This document shows positions 18,471 through 30,112 of a stretch of DNA of 64,000 nucleotides, one piece after another. This DNA is from Candidatus Nitronereus thalassa (GTDB lineage Bacteria; Nitrospirota; Nitrospiria; Nitrospirales; UBA8639), in assembly GCF_032191465.1 (NCBI RefSeq), contig NZ_JAQOUE010000001.1, positions 3,069,501-3,133,500 of the forward strand, in the 5' to 3' direction. The notes under the pieces are model-generated. The model was given only the letters and a program-made list of their open reading frames with translations. It made no database searches and was not told where the DNA came from. Numbering within the stretch: position 1 is the first letter of the stretch; every line of letters begins with the position of its first letter. The position numbers and the translations under genes are program-made.

Positions 18471-21400
18471 ATGGAAGAGGTTTTGCCAAACGATGCAACC
18501 TGGCTGTTGATTTGCACGGCTTTCGTCCTGTTAATGCAGGCAGGATTTGTCTGTCTGGAAAGCGGGTTGGTCCGTGCCAAAAACAGCATCAATGTGGCCA
18601 TCAAAAACGTGGTGGATTTTTGTATCGCCTCGATCATGTTTTGGGGTGTGGGATTTGGGCTGATGTTTGGAGCGAGTTGGGCGGGTGTGGTTGGCACCGA
18701 TGGCTTTGTATTTCAGGATGTCACGAACCACTGGTTGACCGCTTTTTTTATTTTTCAACTCGTTTTCTGCGGCACGGCAACCACGATTGTGTCTGGAGCG
18801 ATCGCCGAACGAATGCGGTTTTCTGGATATCTCGTCGTCGTTTTCATAATTGCCACCCTGATTTATCCCATTTTTGGTCATTGGGCTTGGGCAACGGGGC
18901 CCAACGTCGGATGGTTACAACAAATTGGGTTCATCGATTTTGCAGGGTCTACAGTAGTGCATTCCACTGGTGGATGGGTGGCGCTGGCCGCGGTCCTTCT
19001 GATTGGTCCACGGCTTGGACGGTTTGATGAACACTCCATTCCTATTCATGGCCATAACCTTCCCTTGGCGACCCTTGGAATGTTTTTATTGTGGTTTGGA
19101 TGGTTTGGATTCAATGGCGGAAGTGCTTTGCGGATGACCGGGGAAGTCCCCTTGATATTTCTCAATACGATATTGGCTGGTGTGTCAGGCGGCTTGGCCG
19201 CGTTGGGAGCCAGTTGGCATTTATTGGGGAGACCAGTGGTTCCCTTTGTGTTGAACGGGGTCATTGCGGGTCTTGTGGGGATTACCGCGTCTGCCAATTT
19301 CATGGGTCCGCTTTCATCCCTTGCCATAGGCGCGATCGCTGGGGCGATTTGTGTTGTGGCTCACCAATGGATGGAGCGTCGGAAGATTGATGATGTGATT
19401 GGTGCGGTTCCAGCCCACGCCTGTGCTGGGGTGTGGGGCACTATAGCGGTCGCCATATTTGGCGATCCCCAAGCCTGGGGAACTGGACTAGGGCGATGGG
19501 AACAATTTGGCATTCAATTGATTGGTGTTGGGAGTTGCTTTGTTTGGTCATTTGGGCTTGGCGGGGGGTTGCTGTGGTGTGCCAATCGTATCCTGCCGTT
19601 TCGAGTGACGGCTGAGGAAGAACGTATCGGATTAAATATGATCGAGCATGGAGCAACCACGGCCTTGCACGATTTGGTGAGCGAAATGGAAGCCCAACGT
19701 CAGAGGGGGGATTTTTCCGAACCCGTGACGATTGAGCCCCATACTGAGGTTGGACAAATCGCCACCGAATATAATCGGGTCTTAATCAGCGTCAATGATG
19801 AAACGAGAAAGCGAGAATCTGCGCTGGAATTGTTACGAATCGAAACCGGATATGTGGAATTGTTGCAAGGGGTTGCGGTGGCCGCGAATGAAGCGAAATC
19901 GGTAGAGGAATCTCTGCAGACCACCCTTGATTTAGTATGCAACTTTACGCAATGGCCGGTGGGGCATGTGTATCTGCGACCGGATGATTTGTCAGACATA
20001 TTAATCCCCACCACGATCTGGCATTTTGATCATCGGGACACCTTTGAGACCTTTCGGGAGGTGACCGAACAGACACAGTTTCTTCCGGGCGTGGGATTAC
20101 CAGGTCGTGTGTTGTCGACCTTTCAAGCGACCTGGATTGCTGACGTGACTCAGGATTCGAATTTTCCTCGAGCCATCATGGCCAAGGGCATCGGAGTTAA
20201 GGGAGCCTTTGCCTTTCCCATTATTGTAGGGAATACGGTTATGGCAGTATTGGAATTTTTTTCAGAACGAGCAGAGAAACCCAACAGTCGATTGTTGGAA
20301 GTCATGGTTGCGATTGGCACCCAACTTGGTCGTGTGATCGAGCGAAAAAAAGGAGAGGAGCGGTTCCGCAATATTTTTGTCAATTCCAACGATGGCATTT
20401 TTGTGTTTGATTTATTGGCAGACCAAATCGTGGAAGCCAATGTCAAAGCCGCAGATATATTGGGGTATTCAGAGGTTGATCTTTCGGAACAGCGACCTTC
20501 CACGATTTTTGCCAATGAACTGGAAAGCTTTCGAGCTTTCCTTCGAGATATCAAAGTCGAAGGTCGGGGCTGGACGGATAAACTGAAATTCACCACCAAG
20601 TCTGGCGAGAAAATTCCCACGGAGATTTCTGCTTCAAAAATGGTGGTGGATGGCCGTCAATGTGTCATTGCCATGGTGCGAGACATTTCAGACCGAATCA
20701 ATACATGGGCCTTGTTAACCGAAGCTGCCGAACGACTCGAAGAGCAAAACAAAGAATTGGTCGAGGCGCGAGATCGGGCTTTGGAGTTAGCCAGGCTCAA
20801 ATCCGAATTTCTTGCGACCATGAGTCATGAGATTCGGACCCCCATGAATGGCGTCATTGGCATGACGGGGCTGTTGTTGGAAACTGAGCTCACCGTAGAA
20901 CAACGGCGGTTTGCCGAGACGGTTCGCCAATCAGGCGAAGGCCTTTTGGCTGTCATCAATGACATTTTAGACTTCTCCAAAATTGAAGCTGGCAAAATGG
21001 ATTTTGAATGTATTGATTTCGATCTCCGTGTGGCGGTGGAAGAAACGTTAGAACTCATTGCAGAGAAGGCTTCCAAAAAGAAACTCGAGTTGGTGGCGTT
21101 GGTCTTTGCGGATGTGCCCACGGCGGTTCAGGGCGATCCTGGAAGACTTCGCCAGGTGTTACTCAATTTGATTGGCAATGCCATCAAATTTACGGAAGCC
21201 GGCGATGTAACCATCCAAGTGTTATGCCTGGAAGATAACGACCAGGATGTGCTGGTGCGCATTCAAATTGCCGATACGGGTGTGGGAATTTCGTCGGAAG
21301 CCCAGAGCCGTCTATTTCAAGCCTTTAGTCAAGCCGACAGTTCCACGACGAGGAAATTTGGTGGCACTGGATTGGGGTTGGCCATATGCAAGCAATTAGT

Positions 21401-22889
21401 CGAGCGCATGGGGGGGGAGATTGGCGTAGAAAGTACGCCCGGAGAGGGGAGTCTGTTTTGGTTCACGGCCCGCTTTACTAAACAATCGAAAGAACATCAG
21501 AGCTTGTCTCGTGCGCTTAAGGATTTATCAGGGATTCGTGTCTGTGGAGTCGATGATCACCCGACCAATCGAGTTTTACTTGCTCAATATTGCGAGGACT
21601 GGGGTATGGAAAGCGTGAACGTCGCTACTCCTGGAGAAGCGTTACGCGTTATGCAGGGAGCGGCGTTGCGAGGGGATTCCTATGATGTGGCGATTTTAGA
21701 TATGGAAATGCCCGAGATGAATGGTCTGACGTTAGCCCAAACCCTCAAAGCCGATCCCATGACGGCGAGTGTGAAATTGATATTGCTGACGTCCCTGGGA
21801 CGTCGAGGAGATGGAGCTTCGGCGAGGGAAGTCGGATTCGAGGCCTATTTAAACAAACCAATTCGGAAGGCCCAATTGCGTCAATGTATCGAAATGGTGT
21901 TAGGCAGGGCCGACTTCAATTCCAAAGAGTCTCCATCGGTATTGATTACACAGCATACCCTTCGCGAAATGGAATCCCTGGAGAGTGCTCGAATCTTGGT
22001 GGCAGATGACCACACGGTCAATCAGCAGCTTGCCGTGCTGATGCTCGAACGATTGGGCCATCGGGTGGACGTTGTGGGCAATGGCCTAGAAGCCGTGGAG
22101 GTGTTGGAACATAAAACCTACGACCTGGTGTTCATGGATTGCCAGATGCCGGAAATGGATGGTTATGAAGCGACACAGCATATTCGAAGACGGGAAGCGT
22201 TAAGTGTGAAACGTGAAGGGAAAAATAAAGAGGTAGGTGACCTACCTTCCCATCCACAAGATACGCAAAACGAACGACGAGATACGACCCACATTCCCAT
22301 CATTGCCCTGACAGCGAATGCCATGGATGGAGATCAAGACAAGTGCCTCGCAGTAGGGATGGATGATTATCTGTCCAAACCTATCAAGATCGAAGAATTG
22401 AAAATGGTTTTGCAGCGGTGGCTTTTGAAAAAAGAGAAAGAGAGGACCCTGATGGATGATCAAACGAACTACATCCGACCACCCTATAAAGAAAATCAAG
22501 AGGGTAAAACTCAATCAAGTGGTGATTCCTCTCTTGATGCCGCGGTCTTAGCCGAATGGCAAGACATGACCGGAGTTGGGTACCCGAAATTTCTTGGCCG
22601 AATGGTTCACCAATTTGTGCGGGATGCCGGGATCTGTATTGAAAACGTTAAAAAAGCCGTGGGGGATGGAAATCTGGATGCCCTGCGAGAAGCGGCTCAT
22701 GGTTTGAAGGGTATCTCCGGAAATGTTGGGGCGAAACGGTTGGCACATGCGGCCAGAGAAATAGAAGAGATGTGTCGCCAACCATCGTGTGATGTCTCGA
22801 CAATTGGCATTGTTGGTCTTCAATCAGAGTTTGAGAAGGTTCGGGGAGTTCTGGATCATGAACTTGCCCAAGCTGCAGAAGGAAAATAA
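18471..22889 (+). CDS. Ammonium transporter fused to hybrid histidine kinase
   Basis: A 1472-residue membrane sensor. Residues 5-395 are a full Amt/Rh channel. Pore histidines are in [13 protein letters not shown] and [10 protein letters not shown], and phenylalanine-gate segments are in [20 protein letters not shown] and [12 protein letters not shown]. Then follow a short linker, a GAF domain (about 455-625), PAS (about 630-740), HisKA with His786 in [11 protein letters not shown], HATPase (about 885-1000), two receivers (Asp1077 and Asp1223, both with complete acidic pockets) and an HPt domain with His1410 in [11 protein letters not shown]. It is likely to sense or transport ammonium and drive a multistep phosphorelay; the final response regulator is not in the window. 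Related Amt-kinase fusions are known, for example in anammox bacteria. ATG 18471 is chosen by Amt N-terminus; TTG 18468 is possible. Confidence 0.93.
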   Translation: MEEVLPNDATWLLICTAFVLLMQAGFVCLESGLVRAKNSINVAIKNVVDFCIASIMFWGVGFGLMFGASWAGVVGTDGFVFQDVTNHWLTAFFIFQLVFCGTATTIVSGAIAERMRFSGYLVVVFIIATLIYPIFGHWAWATGPNVGWLQQIGFIDFAGSTVVHSTGGWVALAAVLLIGPRLGRFDEHSIPIHGHNLPLATLGMFLLWFGWFGFNGGSALRMTGEVPLIFLNTILAGVSGGLAALGASWHLLGRPVVPFVLNGVIAGLVGITASANFMGPLSSLAIGAIAGAICVVAHQWMERRKIDDVIGAVPAHACAGVWGTIAVAIFGDPQAWGTGLGRWEQFGIQLIGVGSCFVWSFGLGGGLLWCANRILPFRVTAEEERIGLNMIEHGATTALHDLVSEMEAQRQRGDFSEPVTIEPHTEVGQIATEYNRVLISVNDETRKRESALELLRIETGYVELLQGVAVAANEAKSVEESLQTTLDLVCNFTQWPVGHVYLRPDDLSDILIPTTIWHFDHRDTFETFREVTEQTQFLPGVGLPGRVLSTFQATWIADVTQDSNFPRAIMAKGIGVKGAFAFPIIVGNTVMAVLEFFSERAEKPNSRLLEVMVAIGTQLGRVIERKKGEERFRNIFVNSNDGIFVFDLLADQIVEANVKAADILGYSEVDLSEQRPSTIFANELESFRAFLRDIKVEGRGWTDKLKFTTKSGEKIPTEISASKMVVDGRQCVIAMVRDISDRINTWALLTEAAERLEEQNKELVEARDRALELARLKSEFLATMSHEIRTPMNGVIGMTGLLLETELTVEQRRFAETVRQSGEGLLAVINDILDFSKIEAGKMDFECIDFDLRVAVEETLELIAEKASKKKLELVALVFADVPTAVQGDPGRLRQVLLNLIGNAIKFTEAGDVTIQVLCLEDNDQDVLVRIQIADTGVGISSEAQSRLFQAFSQADSSTTRKFGGTGLGLAICKQLVERMGGEIGVESTPGEGSLFWFTARFTKQSKEHQSLSRALKDLSGIRVCGVDDHPTNRVLLAQYCEDWGMESVNVATPGEALRVMQGAALRGDSYDVAILDMEMPEMNGLTLAQTLKADPMTASVKLILLTSLGRRGDGASAREVGFEAYLNKPIRKAQLRQCIEMVLGRADFNSKESPSVLITQHTLREMESLESARILVADDHTVNQQLAVLMLERLGHRVDVVGNGLEAVEVLEHKTYDLVFMDCQMPEMDGYEATQHIRRREALSVKREGKNKEVGDLPSHPQDTQNERRDTTHIPIIALTANAMDGDQDKCLAVGMDDYLSKPIKIEELKMVLQRWLLKKEKERTLMDDQTNYIRPPYKENQEGKTQSSGDSSLDAAVLAEWQDMTGVGYPKFLGRMVHQFVRDAGICIENVKKAVGDGNLDALREAAHGLKGISGNVGAKRLAHAAREIEEMCRQPSCDVSTIGIVGLQSEFEKVRGVLDHELAQAAEGK

Positions 22890-23160
22890 AATGTGATGTG
22901 ACTTAAATATAGTAAGAACGCCCTCAGCATTTGGATGTTTCTTCATTTCATGCCCTCGTTCTTTCTAGGTGCTGATCCCGCCAGTTGATCCACATTTCTA
23001 TTTATTGTTGTTCAGAATTTACCCGTCGGAAAATTTTCCGGTACTCCTCTGTCCTCCTTCCTGTGTCTTTGTTCCTGTTGTTGAGTAAATTGATGGGATG
23101 TCACGATTTTATCAGGGGACCACTGTCTTGAATTTTTACAGGAAGAAGAAAAAGGCTAAA

Positions 23161-23187
23161 CCTGGGGAGCCCCTGGATTCTTTTTTG
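23161..23187 (+). terminator. Candidate Rho-independent terminator
   Basis: CCTGGG (23161-23166) pairs with CCCTGG (23171-23176) around a GAGC loop, with one T-T mismatch, followed by ATTCTTTTTTG. It lies 270 bases after the Amt-kinase stop, so it would imply a long 3' untranslated region. The rest of 22890-23295 shows no gene. Confidence 0.45.
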
Positions 23188-23295
23188 TCTTTGTTATCGG
23201 GAAGTTGGATAGGAGCATGCTCATGGCATGATCTTTGTAGAAGCATACTGGTGACAGGGAATAAGTGACTGATACTTTAAGCCAAGGAGGATGCC

Positions 23296-23538
23296 ATGAT
23301 GAAACTTTTCCTAGGAATGATTGTAGGATCCCTCATCACCATCTACGCCGCTGGTGGGGCTGCAGTAGCTGATCTCATTATGCATAACATGATGACTCTG
23401 GTCCAAGATTCTTCCAATCATCCTCAATCACTCATGGTTGGGTTGAGTGTGTGGAGTGCCACGGCCTTTTCCATGGTGTGGATGAAACGACGACAACAAC
23501 GACCGAAAACTTCTCAATATGCCTTTTTATTACGCTAG
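23296..23538 (+). CDS. Small membrane protein of unknown function
   Basis: An 80-residue protein with two hydrophobic stretches (about residues 3-25 and 45-62) and a basic tail rich in Arg and Gln (KRRQQRPKTS). There is no recognised family. An AAGGAGG site placed 6 bases before the ATG supports translation. Its size and isolated position between kinase and secreted-protein genes give no functional clue. The 23539-23825 stretch after it appears empty. Confidence 0.6.
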   Translation: MMKLFLGMIVGSLITIYAAGGAAVADLIMHNMMTLVQDSSNHPQSLMVGLSVWSATAFSMVWMKRRQQRPKTSQYAFLLR

Positions 23539-23825
23539 CTCTGGATTGGGTGTCTGCCACAATTGCGATCCTTCTCCTGGAGGATGGCAAGGCCCTGGGA
23601 ATTGTCGTGATGCCCGAACCATTGTTTTGGATCCTATACGTCATTTCGGTACCTAGGCTCTCTTTCTCCTTTTCCCAAGCGTATTTATTTTTCTGTTAGA
23701 CTCTTTCCTTGGGTTGCCCCCTCCTTCGAGGAATTTACTTTTTTCCTTCACAACGTTTACGGTAGAACACAATCTCCGTCAGGAGAGCCATTGTGTATTA
23801 AAGGATATGGAAGGAAGTATCTTAA

Positions 23826-24251
23826 GTGTCTGATGAAGGGAGCATGTCGTTGCTGACAAGGAAAAAAAGGTGGTGCCTGAATCAATGGCACGTTTTTGGA
23901 GTCCTACTGGTACTGAATATGTTGATGGGAATGTTTCCATCTGGTGTGCATAGCCGAGTGCCACCCTCTCTTGCTGATGGGCAGATTGTTGGAGAACGAC
24001 ACGGTGCTCCCCCACCTCATCGATCATGGTCGGCTTTTCGAAGCGATGACGCCAAAAATGTGTGTGTCACCGTGGTGAATTATGGAGGTGGTGAGATTTT
24101 AGTACATCTTTTTCATAAGCGTTCTTTGGCAGGCGCGTTTACCGTTCAATCCCAAGAAGCATCTGCGATGTGCTCCGATGTGACCGTGATTGAGTTGGAA
24201 TGCGAAAGTGATACATGCCAGCCAGAATGGTATATTTCAGAATTTCATTAG
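23826..24251 (+). CDS. Small secreted protein of unknown function
   Basis: A 141-residue protein with an N-terminal signal or anchor (basic RKKRW, hydrophobic core near residues 22-40). The mature part has four or five cysteines (KNVCVTVVNYGGGE, AMCSDVTVIELECESDTCQP), suggesting disulfides outside the cytoplasm. No family is recognised. The GTG at 23826 is preferred: AAGGAAG lies 8 bases upstream, whereas the internal ATG at 23844 has a ribosome site only one base away. It is followed by a Pal-like lipoprotein gene on the same strand. Confidence 0.6.
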   Translation: MSDEGSMSLLTRKKRWCLNQWHVFGVLLVLNMLMGMFPSGVHSRVPPSLADGQIVGERHGAPPPHRSWSAFRSDDAKNVCVTVVNYGGGEILVHLFHKRSLAGAFTVQSQEASAMCSDVTVIELECESDTCQPEWYISEFH

Positions 24252-24484
24252 ATTTTCTCTGGACATGTCCTTATGAGTTTTCGGTTTCTTATTTTCCTAT
24301 CCACAACATAGCGTTTCTCGGAATTTCCCAGACTAGTTTCAGAAAGAAGTAGTCGATTCAAAAAAAGACTGGCACTTTACATTTTCTGGAAGTGGGGTTT
24401 TTATGGTAGTCTTTTGACCAGAGTGAGCTCTTGGCTGATTGTGGTGAAAAGGCGAGGTTCTTGGAACGAAGGGGATTGGGATAC

Positions 24485-25264
24485 ATGCAAAGAGAATTTC
24501 CAGAAAACGGCGTGTGCCACTCAGGTGTGCAAAATGGTGGGAGAGGTATCGTTGTGGGGAACTGGTGTTTGCCGCTGCTCTTCTTGTTTGGCCTCTTGAC
24601 CGGCTGTGAAACAACAGGACAAGTCAGAAGCATAACTGACGAAGACATTCCTGCAACGAGGATTATCCCTCCGGTTGTGAAAGAAGAACCTGTTCTCGAA
24701 AATGTGGTTGATGAACCTAAGGATCTTCCTACATTAGCCGAATCCGTCACTCCATCAGAAACTATACAACAAGAGCTCATTGAGGCGGCTTCTCCAGAGC
24801 AGTTACCAGAGGCCATGGAAACGGCGCCTGTCAAGCCTTTGAGTCCTCCTAAAGACCTCCCATTGGCAACTCCTCACACTCCAGAATCTTTAGAATCTAC
24901 TGTGGCTCCTCCCTCCGAACCTATTCAACCCAAAACTCTTCAGGATGTCTATTTTGATTTTGATCAGGCGACGATCTTGAGTTCGGCCAAGATTGTTCTC
25001 CAGACCAATGCTAGGCTTCTGCAAACGCATTTCCAACATTTGAATATTCTCATTGAAGGACATTGTGATGAACGAGGGTCGGTGGAATATAATTTGGTGT
25101 TGGGAGTCAGGCGGGCCCAGGCGGTACAGACATATTTGAGAGACTTAGGAATTCCACAATCACGGATTCGTATTGTGAGTTATGGGAAAGAACGTCCGGT
25201 GTGCTCAGAGCAACACGAGCGGTGTTGGCAGAAGAATCGGCGAGCGCATTTTGTTCTTCGATAG
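24485..25264 (+). CDS. Pal/OmpA-domain outer-membrane lipoprotein
   Basis: About 259 residues. The lipobox is LLTGC near residue 40, after an unusually long leader. A Pro/Glu-rich spacer of about 110 residues follows, then an OmpA C-terminal peptidoglycan-binding domain: VYFDFDQATIL, NILIEGHCDERGSVEYNLVLG, RRAQAVQTYL and IRIVSYGKERP. This is the Pal pattern of the Tol-Pal envelope system, but no tol genes adjoin it and the long spacer is atypical. It therefore may be a Pal-like paralogue rather than the main Pal. A TTG 18 codons upstream is possible, but ATG 24485 has a plausible GGGATTGGGA upstream. Confidence 0.82.
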   Translation: MQREFPENGVCHSGVQNGGRGIVVGNWCLPLLFLFGLLTGCETTGQVRSITDEDIPATRIIPPVVKEEPVLENVVDEPKDLPTLAESVTPSETIQQELIEAASPEQLPEAMETAPVKPLSPPKDLPLATPHTPESLESTVAPPSEPIQPKTLQDVYFDFDQATILSSAKIVLQTNARLLQTHFQHLNILIEGHCDERGSVEYNLVLGVRRAQAVQTYLRDLGIPQSRIRIVSYGKERPVCSEQHERCWQKNRRAHFVLR

Positions 25265-25389
25265 CAGGTTTCGCTTTGTTGCCCCTGCCAGTCCAAGTTG
25301 GTCTTCATGAGCCTTTATCTTCAAGGGACTAGTAGGAATGTGTTTGGCCTTCTTAGCTGGCTAGAAACTCTTGTGAAATCGTCAATGTA

Positions 25390-25818
25390 TCAAAACGCCA
25401 AGGTGAAAGGTATCAATCTCGTGCCTTCATTTACCGCAAAGAGCCAAAACAGAAAACTGACCATGGCCACGCCCGATAACACAAGGGCAATGAGTTTCCA
25501 CGCTCCAGTTTGTTGTTGATACGTGATCTCTCGTTCAGATCCAAACTGCCCACGACGTTCCGGGCCGGAGAATACAGAATTCCCGTTGCTTGGCTGTGTG
25601 CGACGGTTCATTACCGCAGTGCCTGCCATTTGAGCCTTCCGCAGTTCTCGTCGTTCCTCCAGTAAGCAGGCTGTTTGATACCAGTACTGTTCCTCAAGTT
25701 TTAAAAGCGCGTCACGATTTTCGAAAGCGACGGCTTTTTCCAACAGTGGCTGGTAGGTTCGGTCCAATTGTTTAAATTTCCACCAAAGTGAAATTTTTTT
25801 TGTCATGATTTGTAGCAC
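25390..25818 (-). CDS. Membrane-anchored protein of unknown function
   Basis: A 142-residue protein. The N-terminal 65 residues are a charged, helical, Leu/Glu-rich segment (YQPLLEKAVAFENRDALLKL, EERRELRKAQMAG). A polar linker follows, then one C-terminal membrane helix (about 108-128, LIALVLSGVAMVSFLFWLFAV). It may be tail-anchored, with most of the protein in the cytoplasm. No family is recognised. The GTG start at 25818 has GGAGGTG five bases upstream. It is convergent with the Pal-like gene. Confidence 0.6.
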   Translation of the reverse strand: MLQIMTKKISLWWKFKQLDRTYQPLLEKAVAFENRDALLKLEEQYWYQTACLLEERRELRKAQMAGTAVMNRRTQPSNGNSVFSGPERRGQFGSEREITYQQQTGAWKLIALVLSGVAMVSFLFWLFAVNEGTRLIPFTLAF

Positions 25819-26080
25819 AGTAACACCTCCTTACAATGGCGACATAATATGACAAATTAATGACAGATTCGCAGCAATATCAAAATACGTGTTCTACCGC
25901 ATCGAAAGATTGGGAAACATGAAAGAAGGGGATGTGTACAATGCCAAAGGAAATTAACTGTGTGAGATTCGAGCTGGGTATTGTAAGTGAGATAAAAAGG
26001 TGGGAACCCAAAATCTATTCGTGGTGAATAGATTTTGGATACAGGACCAGTCTTTTGGTATTGACTGGCAAACGGGGATA

Positions 26081-26398
26081 TTAGGAATGATGGGAGATAG
26101 GGTTGGACAAGTGGTGATTTACTCTTGCCGTTCTTACTTCTCGACTGTGCTGAATCATTTCCAGAAACTGTACGACGGCGGCAGTCCGTGATTCGACTCC
26201 GAGTTTTGTATAAATATGCTCTAAGTGTTTTGACGCAGTTCGTGGACTAATTGAAAGGATGAGACCAATTTCGTTGTTGGTTTTTCCACGAGCGACCCAT
26301 TCAAGTACTTCTACCTCGCGCCGAGTCAATCCTTTTTCTTCAAGGGCGACGAGAGCATCTGTTTCAATTGATGATCCATTTGACTCCATGATATCCAT
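26081..26398 (-). CDS. HTH-only LuxR-family regulator
   Basis: A 105-residue protein that is almost entirely a LuxR/NarL DNA-binding domain: GLTRREVEVLEWVARGKTNN, then EIGLILSISPRTASKHLEHI and YTKLGVESRTAAV. It has no receiver or ligand-binding domain, so control must come through abundance or a partner protein. GAGGAAGG lies upstream of the ATG. It is divergent from the Tad operon across a 1-kb non-coding gap, so it is a candidate regulator of that operon; this is inference from position only. Confidence 0.85.
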   Translation of the reverse strand: MDIMESNGSSIETDALVALEEKGLTRREVEVLEWVARGKTNNEIGLILSISPRTASKHLEHIYTKLGVESRTAAVVQFLEMIQHSREVRTARVNHHLSNPISHHS

Positions 26399-27436
26399 GA
26401 TAAATCCTTCCTCTCCCTGGGGATTCCCAGATGATTGCGTGAATCTCTCGTGGTTGCCGTTCTGATGAAGGTATATGGCAACTTGCGGGCCAAAACGGGA
26501 GGAGAGGGAAATCGGTGGATGTAAGGTACGAAACCCGTTGTTTTTATTGATTATATCTAGGTCATCAGAGAGGGAAGTCGTAACGCTGAAGGTTTTTCTG
26601 ACACAAGGGATCGTAAAATCTTTTTACGAGGCCTGAGTGAATCCAACATGTCTTTGTGAAAACTGTAATGAATTCACACTGTTGGAGATCGAGGTGGAAA
26701 CGTAAAACTTTCCGACATTCGTGAGATGACTGATATGAAGTTTCGGAGACGTACGGTGAAAAACGCACAGTAAAATAACCCGTTTTGCACTGCATAAAAG
26801 ATAAACTCCAGTACGATCAATTTTCTGACATACCTCTTGAGAGGGGTATTTTATTGTTGGGAGATCGTGGGTAACAGATTCCTTGACGTCTTGTCACTTT
26901 GGAATATCAATTTTACCTATCGAGCGGTTCTCTATGGACTGTTTTCCTTCTGACTTTTATTCTTGCCAAAGAATGTGTTTTCTCTAATCCAGTCAAAAAC
27001 CTTTTGCAAAAACGCTGACTCCTTTTCTCCAGAGATTGCCCCAAATATAATGTTGCATTCCCCGTGTTGTTTTCCTTGGACTTTATCTGCTGTCTTCCTT
27101 CGTAGAAAGTGCAGGCAGTTTTCCACCTTTAAATATTTTGTCCTATAAAAGATTTAAGTCTTCTAATTACAACGCCTCTACGCCTGCGTGGAACATCCCT
27201 CCACAACCTTCAACCAAATGTTGACTGCCAGATAGCCTCAGCTAAATGACGTATTGTCCAAAATGGTTGTTCCCAGTTAACTACCGTTAGGGAGTATTTC
27301 CTTTTCGTTCCTGCGCAGGAAAAGTCCCTTGTGAACAATTGTAAGTGCGACGAACCCGCGGGTTTGTCCTCGGGAATCCCACTTTATTGGAAAAGGAAAA
27401 AATTCTACCCCCTGCACAAGAGATGGTCATCATCAA
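26399..27436. other. 1-kb region with no convincing gene
   Basis: Between the divergent LuxR-type gene and the Tad operon. Visible structure: a 19-bp inverted repeat at 26611-26629 (CGTAAAA with TTTTACG); an imperfect hairpin at about 26830-26849 followed by TTTTATT; a TTGACG-16-TATCAA pair at 26883-26910; and a perfect 12-bp palindrome AACCCGCGGGTT at 27353-27364, about 70 bases before tadZ. Short open frames here lack ribosome sites and protein-like composition. Confidence 0.5.
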
Positions 27437-28693
27437 ATGAAACGATTTTCTCCAGCATTGGCATCGGTCTTGGAAGACGAACGGGCGAATCTTCAATCTT
27501 CATCCATCTTCGTTGACTTGGCGGTGAGCAATACTGTAGCCAGGGCAGCCTTTGAGTCCGTGATCAAGGAATGCACGGACTTTCGAATTTTAAAATTGTC
27601 AGAACAAGTAGCTCCTCAGGTGACGATCTTAGAAGTGAATTCCGATCCTCAACGAGCTCTCGCTACAATTCAATCTTTGGACCAGAGCCCACATGCGAGC
27701 GAATATTTTTTAACTGGAGAGTCCCCAGATTCGGCAGTGTTATTAGAGGCCCTTCGGGTTGGAGTCAAAGAATTTTTCCCATTACCAGTTGATCGTGATG
27801 CAGTGCGTCAGGCCTTGAAACGATATGGCGAGGCCAGGGCTTCCGCGCCGTGTCATGACCTGCAACGTTCTGGGCAATTGGTGAGTGTGATGGGCAGCAG
27901 TGGAGGGCTTGGCACCACAAGTTTGGCTGTCAATCTAGCGGTGTCTTTAAAAGCTCGCGAAACAGGAAAATCCGTAGTGTTGGTCGAAGTGGACCAGCAG
28001 AACGGTAACCTTCCAGCCTACTTAGATCTTACACCATCCTACAGCTTTCAAGATATTAATAGTGACCTTCTTCGCTTGGATGATGCATTGGTGCGGAAAT
28101 TCCTCTTGGATCATTCATCAGGAATTCAAGTGCTTCCCTCCGGGTACAACAATCTTCGCAGTGGCCAGCTTAATCCTGTTGGAGTCAAACACACCATGGA
28201 ATTGCTTGCGCTGTTGTTTGATTACGTGATCGTGGATATCGGTCATACGCTGGATGCTCCAGCTCGAGAAGCCTTGTCCTTGTCAAATCTCATCCTGCTC
28301 GTTTCTACACTTCAAGTTCCCGTGGTTCATCGCACTCAAGGACTTCTCCAAGAATTTGTACGCCAAGGAATTGAAGGGGCCGTGGAATTGGTGATGAGTC
28401 GGTACTGCAATGAGGAAGAGGACCTGATTGAAGAGACAGAGTCCGTCCTTGGGCATGGCATAGATTGGCGTATTCCAGAAAATAGCATGCCTTCTCGTCA
28501 TTCGATTAATCAGGGGACTCCCTGCGTTTCTTTGTTTCCAAAGACACCGATCGCCAAAAGCTATGCTGAATTAGCAAGCCGAATAGCTGGCCGAGCTATT
28601 TCGAATCTACCGGCGCAAGGCCCGTCTTACGGACATTTCCAAAAACTTCTTCAATTTGGACGGGCCAAATTGAATTTAGCGAAGGCGTCTTGA
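27437..28693 (+). CDS. tadZ: Tad pilus localisation ATPase TadZ/CpaE
   Basis: A 418-residue ParA/MinD-like protein that positions the Tad (Flp) pilus machine. Residues 25-130 form a degenerate receiver-like domain ([29 protein letters not shown]). The ATPase domain follows with a deviant Walker A loop ([15 protein letters not shown] near residue 152) and [31 protein letters not shown] is the later acidic motif. The usual signature lysine of the MinD P-loop is replaced, as in many TadZ proteins. It is the first gene of the operon, and its stop lies 3 bases before tadA. Confidence 0.9.
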   Translation: MKRFSPALASVLEDERANLQSSSIFVDLAVSNTVARAAFESVIKECTDFRILKLSEQVAPQVTILEVNSDPQRALATIQSLDQSPHASEYFLTGESPDSAVLLEALRVGVKEFFPLPVDRDAVRQALKRYGEARASAPCHDLQRSGQLVSVMGSSGGLGTTSLAVNLAVSLKARETGKSVVLVEVDQQNGNLPAYLDLTPSYSFQDINSDLLRLDDALVRKFLLDHSSGIQVLPSGYNNLRSGQLNPVGVKHTMELLALLFDYVIVDIGHTLDAPAREALSLSNLILLVSTLQVPVVHRTQGLLQEFVRQGIEGAVELVMSRYCNEEEDLIEETESVLGHGIDWRIPENSMPSRHSINQGTPCVSLFPKTPIAKSYAELASRIAGRAISNLPAQGPSYGHFQKLLQFGRAKLNLAKAS

Positions 28694-28695
28694 CT

Positions 28696-30027
28696 ATGTT
28701 TTCACTCCTTTCAGACCACAATGGCCACGATGAAGGACTGCCTCCTCTCGGTGTGGCATTAGGGAATCTCAAAACCCGGCTCCATCGACAAGTCGTGGAA
28801 ACATTGGATCTGTCAGTCATTTCTCGAATGGATGCCACATTGGCCAAATTTGAAGTGAGTCAGGTGGTCGAGAGGATTCTCGACCGCGAACGAATTCCGT
28901 TGAATCGTAAAGAGCGAGAGCAACTCATCGTGGATATTCACCACGAAGTCATGGGTCTAGGTCCATTGGAGCCGCTTCTCCATGACCCCACGGTCAATGA
29001 CATTTTGGTGAATGGGGCTCACCAGGTGTATGTGGAGCGGCGGGGAAGGTTGGAATTGAGCGACGTCCAGTTTCGAAGCGAAGCGCATCTACGAAAAATT
29101 ATCGAACGGATTGTGTCGGCGGTAGGGCGACGTATCGATGAGTCCTCCCCGATGGTCGATGCCCGGTTGGCAGATGGGTCACGTATCAACGCCATTATCC
29201 CGCCCTTGGCGTTGGATGGTGCCTGTCTGTCCATTCGGCGATTCATGAAAGACAAGTTGCAAGTGGAAGACCTGATTGCGCATCGAGCCCTAACTCCAGA
29301 AATGGTCCATGTGTTGGAAGGAGCGGTGAAGGCTCGACTGAATATTCTGGTCTCAGGGGGCACGGGTTCGGGAAAGACGACGTTGTTGAATGTGCTATCG
29401 GGCTATATTCCCGCAGAGGAACGCATCGTCACGATCGAGGACTCGGCGGAACTTCAGTTACGACAAAAACACGTGGTTCGATTGGAGACTCGGCCAGGAA
29501 ATATTGAAGGAAAGGGAGAAGTCACCCAGCGTGAATTAGTGAAAAATTGTTTGCGCATGAGACCAGATCGGATCGTGCTTGGTGAAGTCAGAGGGAATGA
29601 AACCCTGGACATGTTGCAGGCGATGAACACAGGTCATGATGGGTCATTGACTACGATTCATGCGAATTCGCCACGAGATGCCTTGGCCCGTGTGGAAACG
29701 TTAGTGTCCTTAGCCGGGTTGAATATCTCGACGAAAGCCCTTCGGCAATATATCAGCTCGGCGTTGGATGTCGTGGTTCAAATGACAAGATTTTCAGATG
29801 GTACGCGGCGGGTGACCAGTCTCCAGGAGATTACTGGGATGGAAGGTGAAACCGTGACCATGCAGGAAATTTTCAGATTTGAACAAACTGGTCTTGATTC
29901 GGCCCATCGCACACAAGGACGGTTTGTGTCCACAGGAGTGCGACCACGATTCATGGATCAATTGAAAATAATTGGGATGGATGAGCCAATGGGTCTCTTT
30001 AATCCAAATCATATTTCCACCGTGTGA
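28696..30027 (+). CDS. tadA: Tad pilus assembly ATPase TadA/CpaF
   Basis: Hexameric secretion-type ATPase that powers extension and retraction of Flp pili. About 443 residues. The N-terminal domain (to about 150) carries the conserved [20 protein letters not shown] and [14 protein letters not shown]. The Walker A is [12 protein letters not shown] near residue 220, the Asp box follows ([12 protein letters not shown]), the Walker B region is [12 protein letters not shown], and the His box is [15 protein letters not shown]. The ATG at 28696 is preferred over an overlapping TTG at 28690. TadB and TadC, the membrane platform proteins normally next to it, are absent here. Confidence 0.94.
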   Translation: MFSLLSDHNGHDEGLPPLGVALGNLKTRLHRQVVETLDLSVISRMDATLAKFEVSQVVERILDRERIPLNRKEREQLIVDIHHEVMGLGPLEPLLHDPTVNDILVNGAHQVYVERRGRLELSDVQFRSEAHLRKIIERIVSAVGRRIDESSPMVDARLADGSRINAIIPPLALDGACLSIRRFMKDKLQVEDLIAHRALTPEMVHVLEGAVKARLNILVSGGTGSGKTTLLNVLSGYIPAEERIVTIEDSAELQLRQKHVVRLETRPGNIEGKGEVTQRELVKNCLRMRPDRIVLGEVRGNETLDMLQAMNTGHDGSLTTIHANSPRDALARVETLVSLAGLNISTKALRQYISSALDVVVQMTRFSDGTRRVTSLQEITGMEGETVTMQEIFRFEQTGLDSAHRTQGRFVSTGVRPRFMDQLKIIGMDEPMGLFNPNHISTV

Positions 30028-30112
30028 GCCATTGGAAGACTGCATGAATGTTGGAAGTCGAACAGCAGGCAGGGATGTAACGTTAAAAAAATAATTAACA
30101 AAGGAGAGAATC

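Noticed and set aside
26932-27126. Possible 64-residue minus-strand gene
   Set aside because: The start overlaps its only ribosome-site-like bases, no family is recognised, and the neighbouring sequence looks non-coding.
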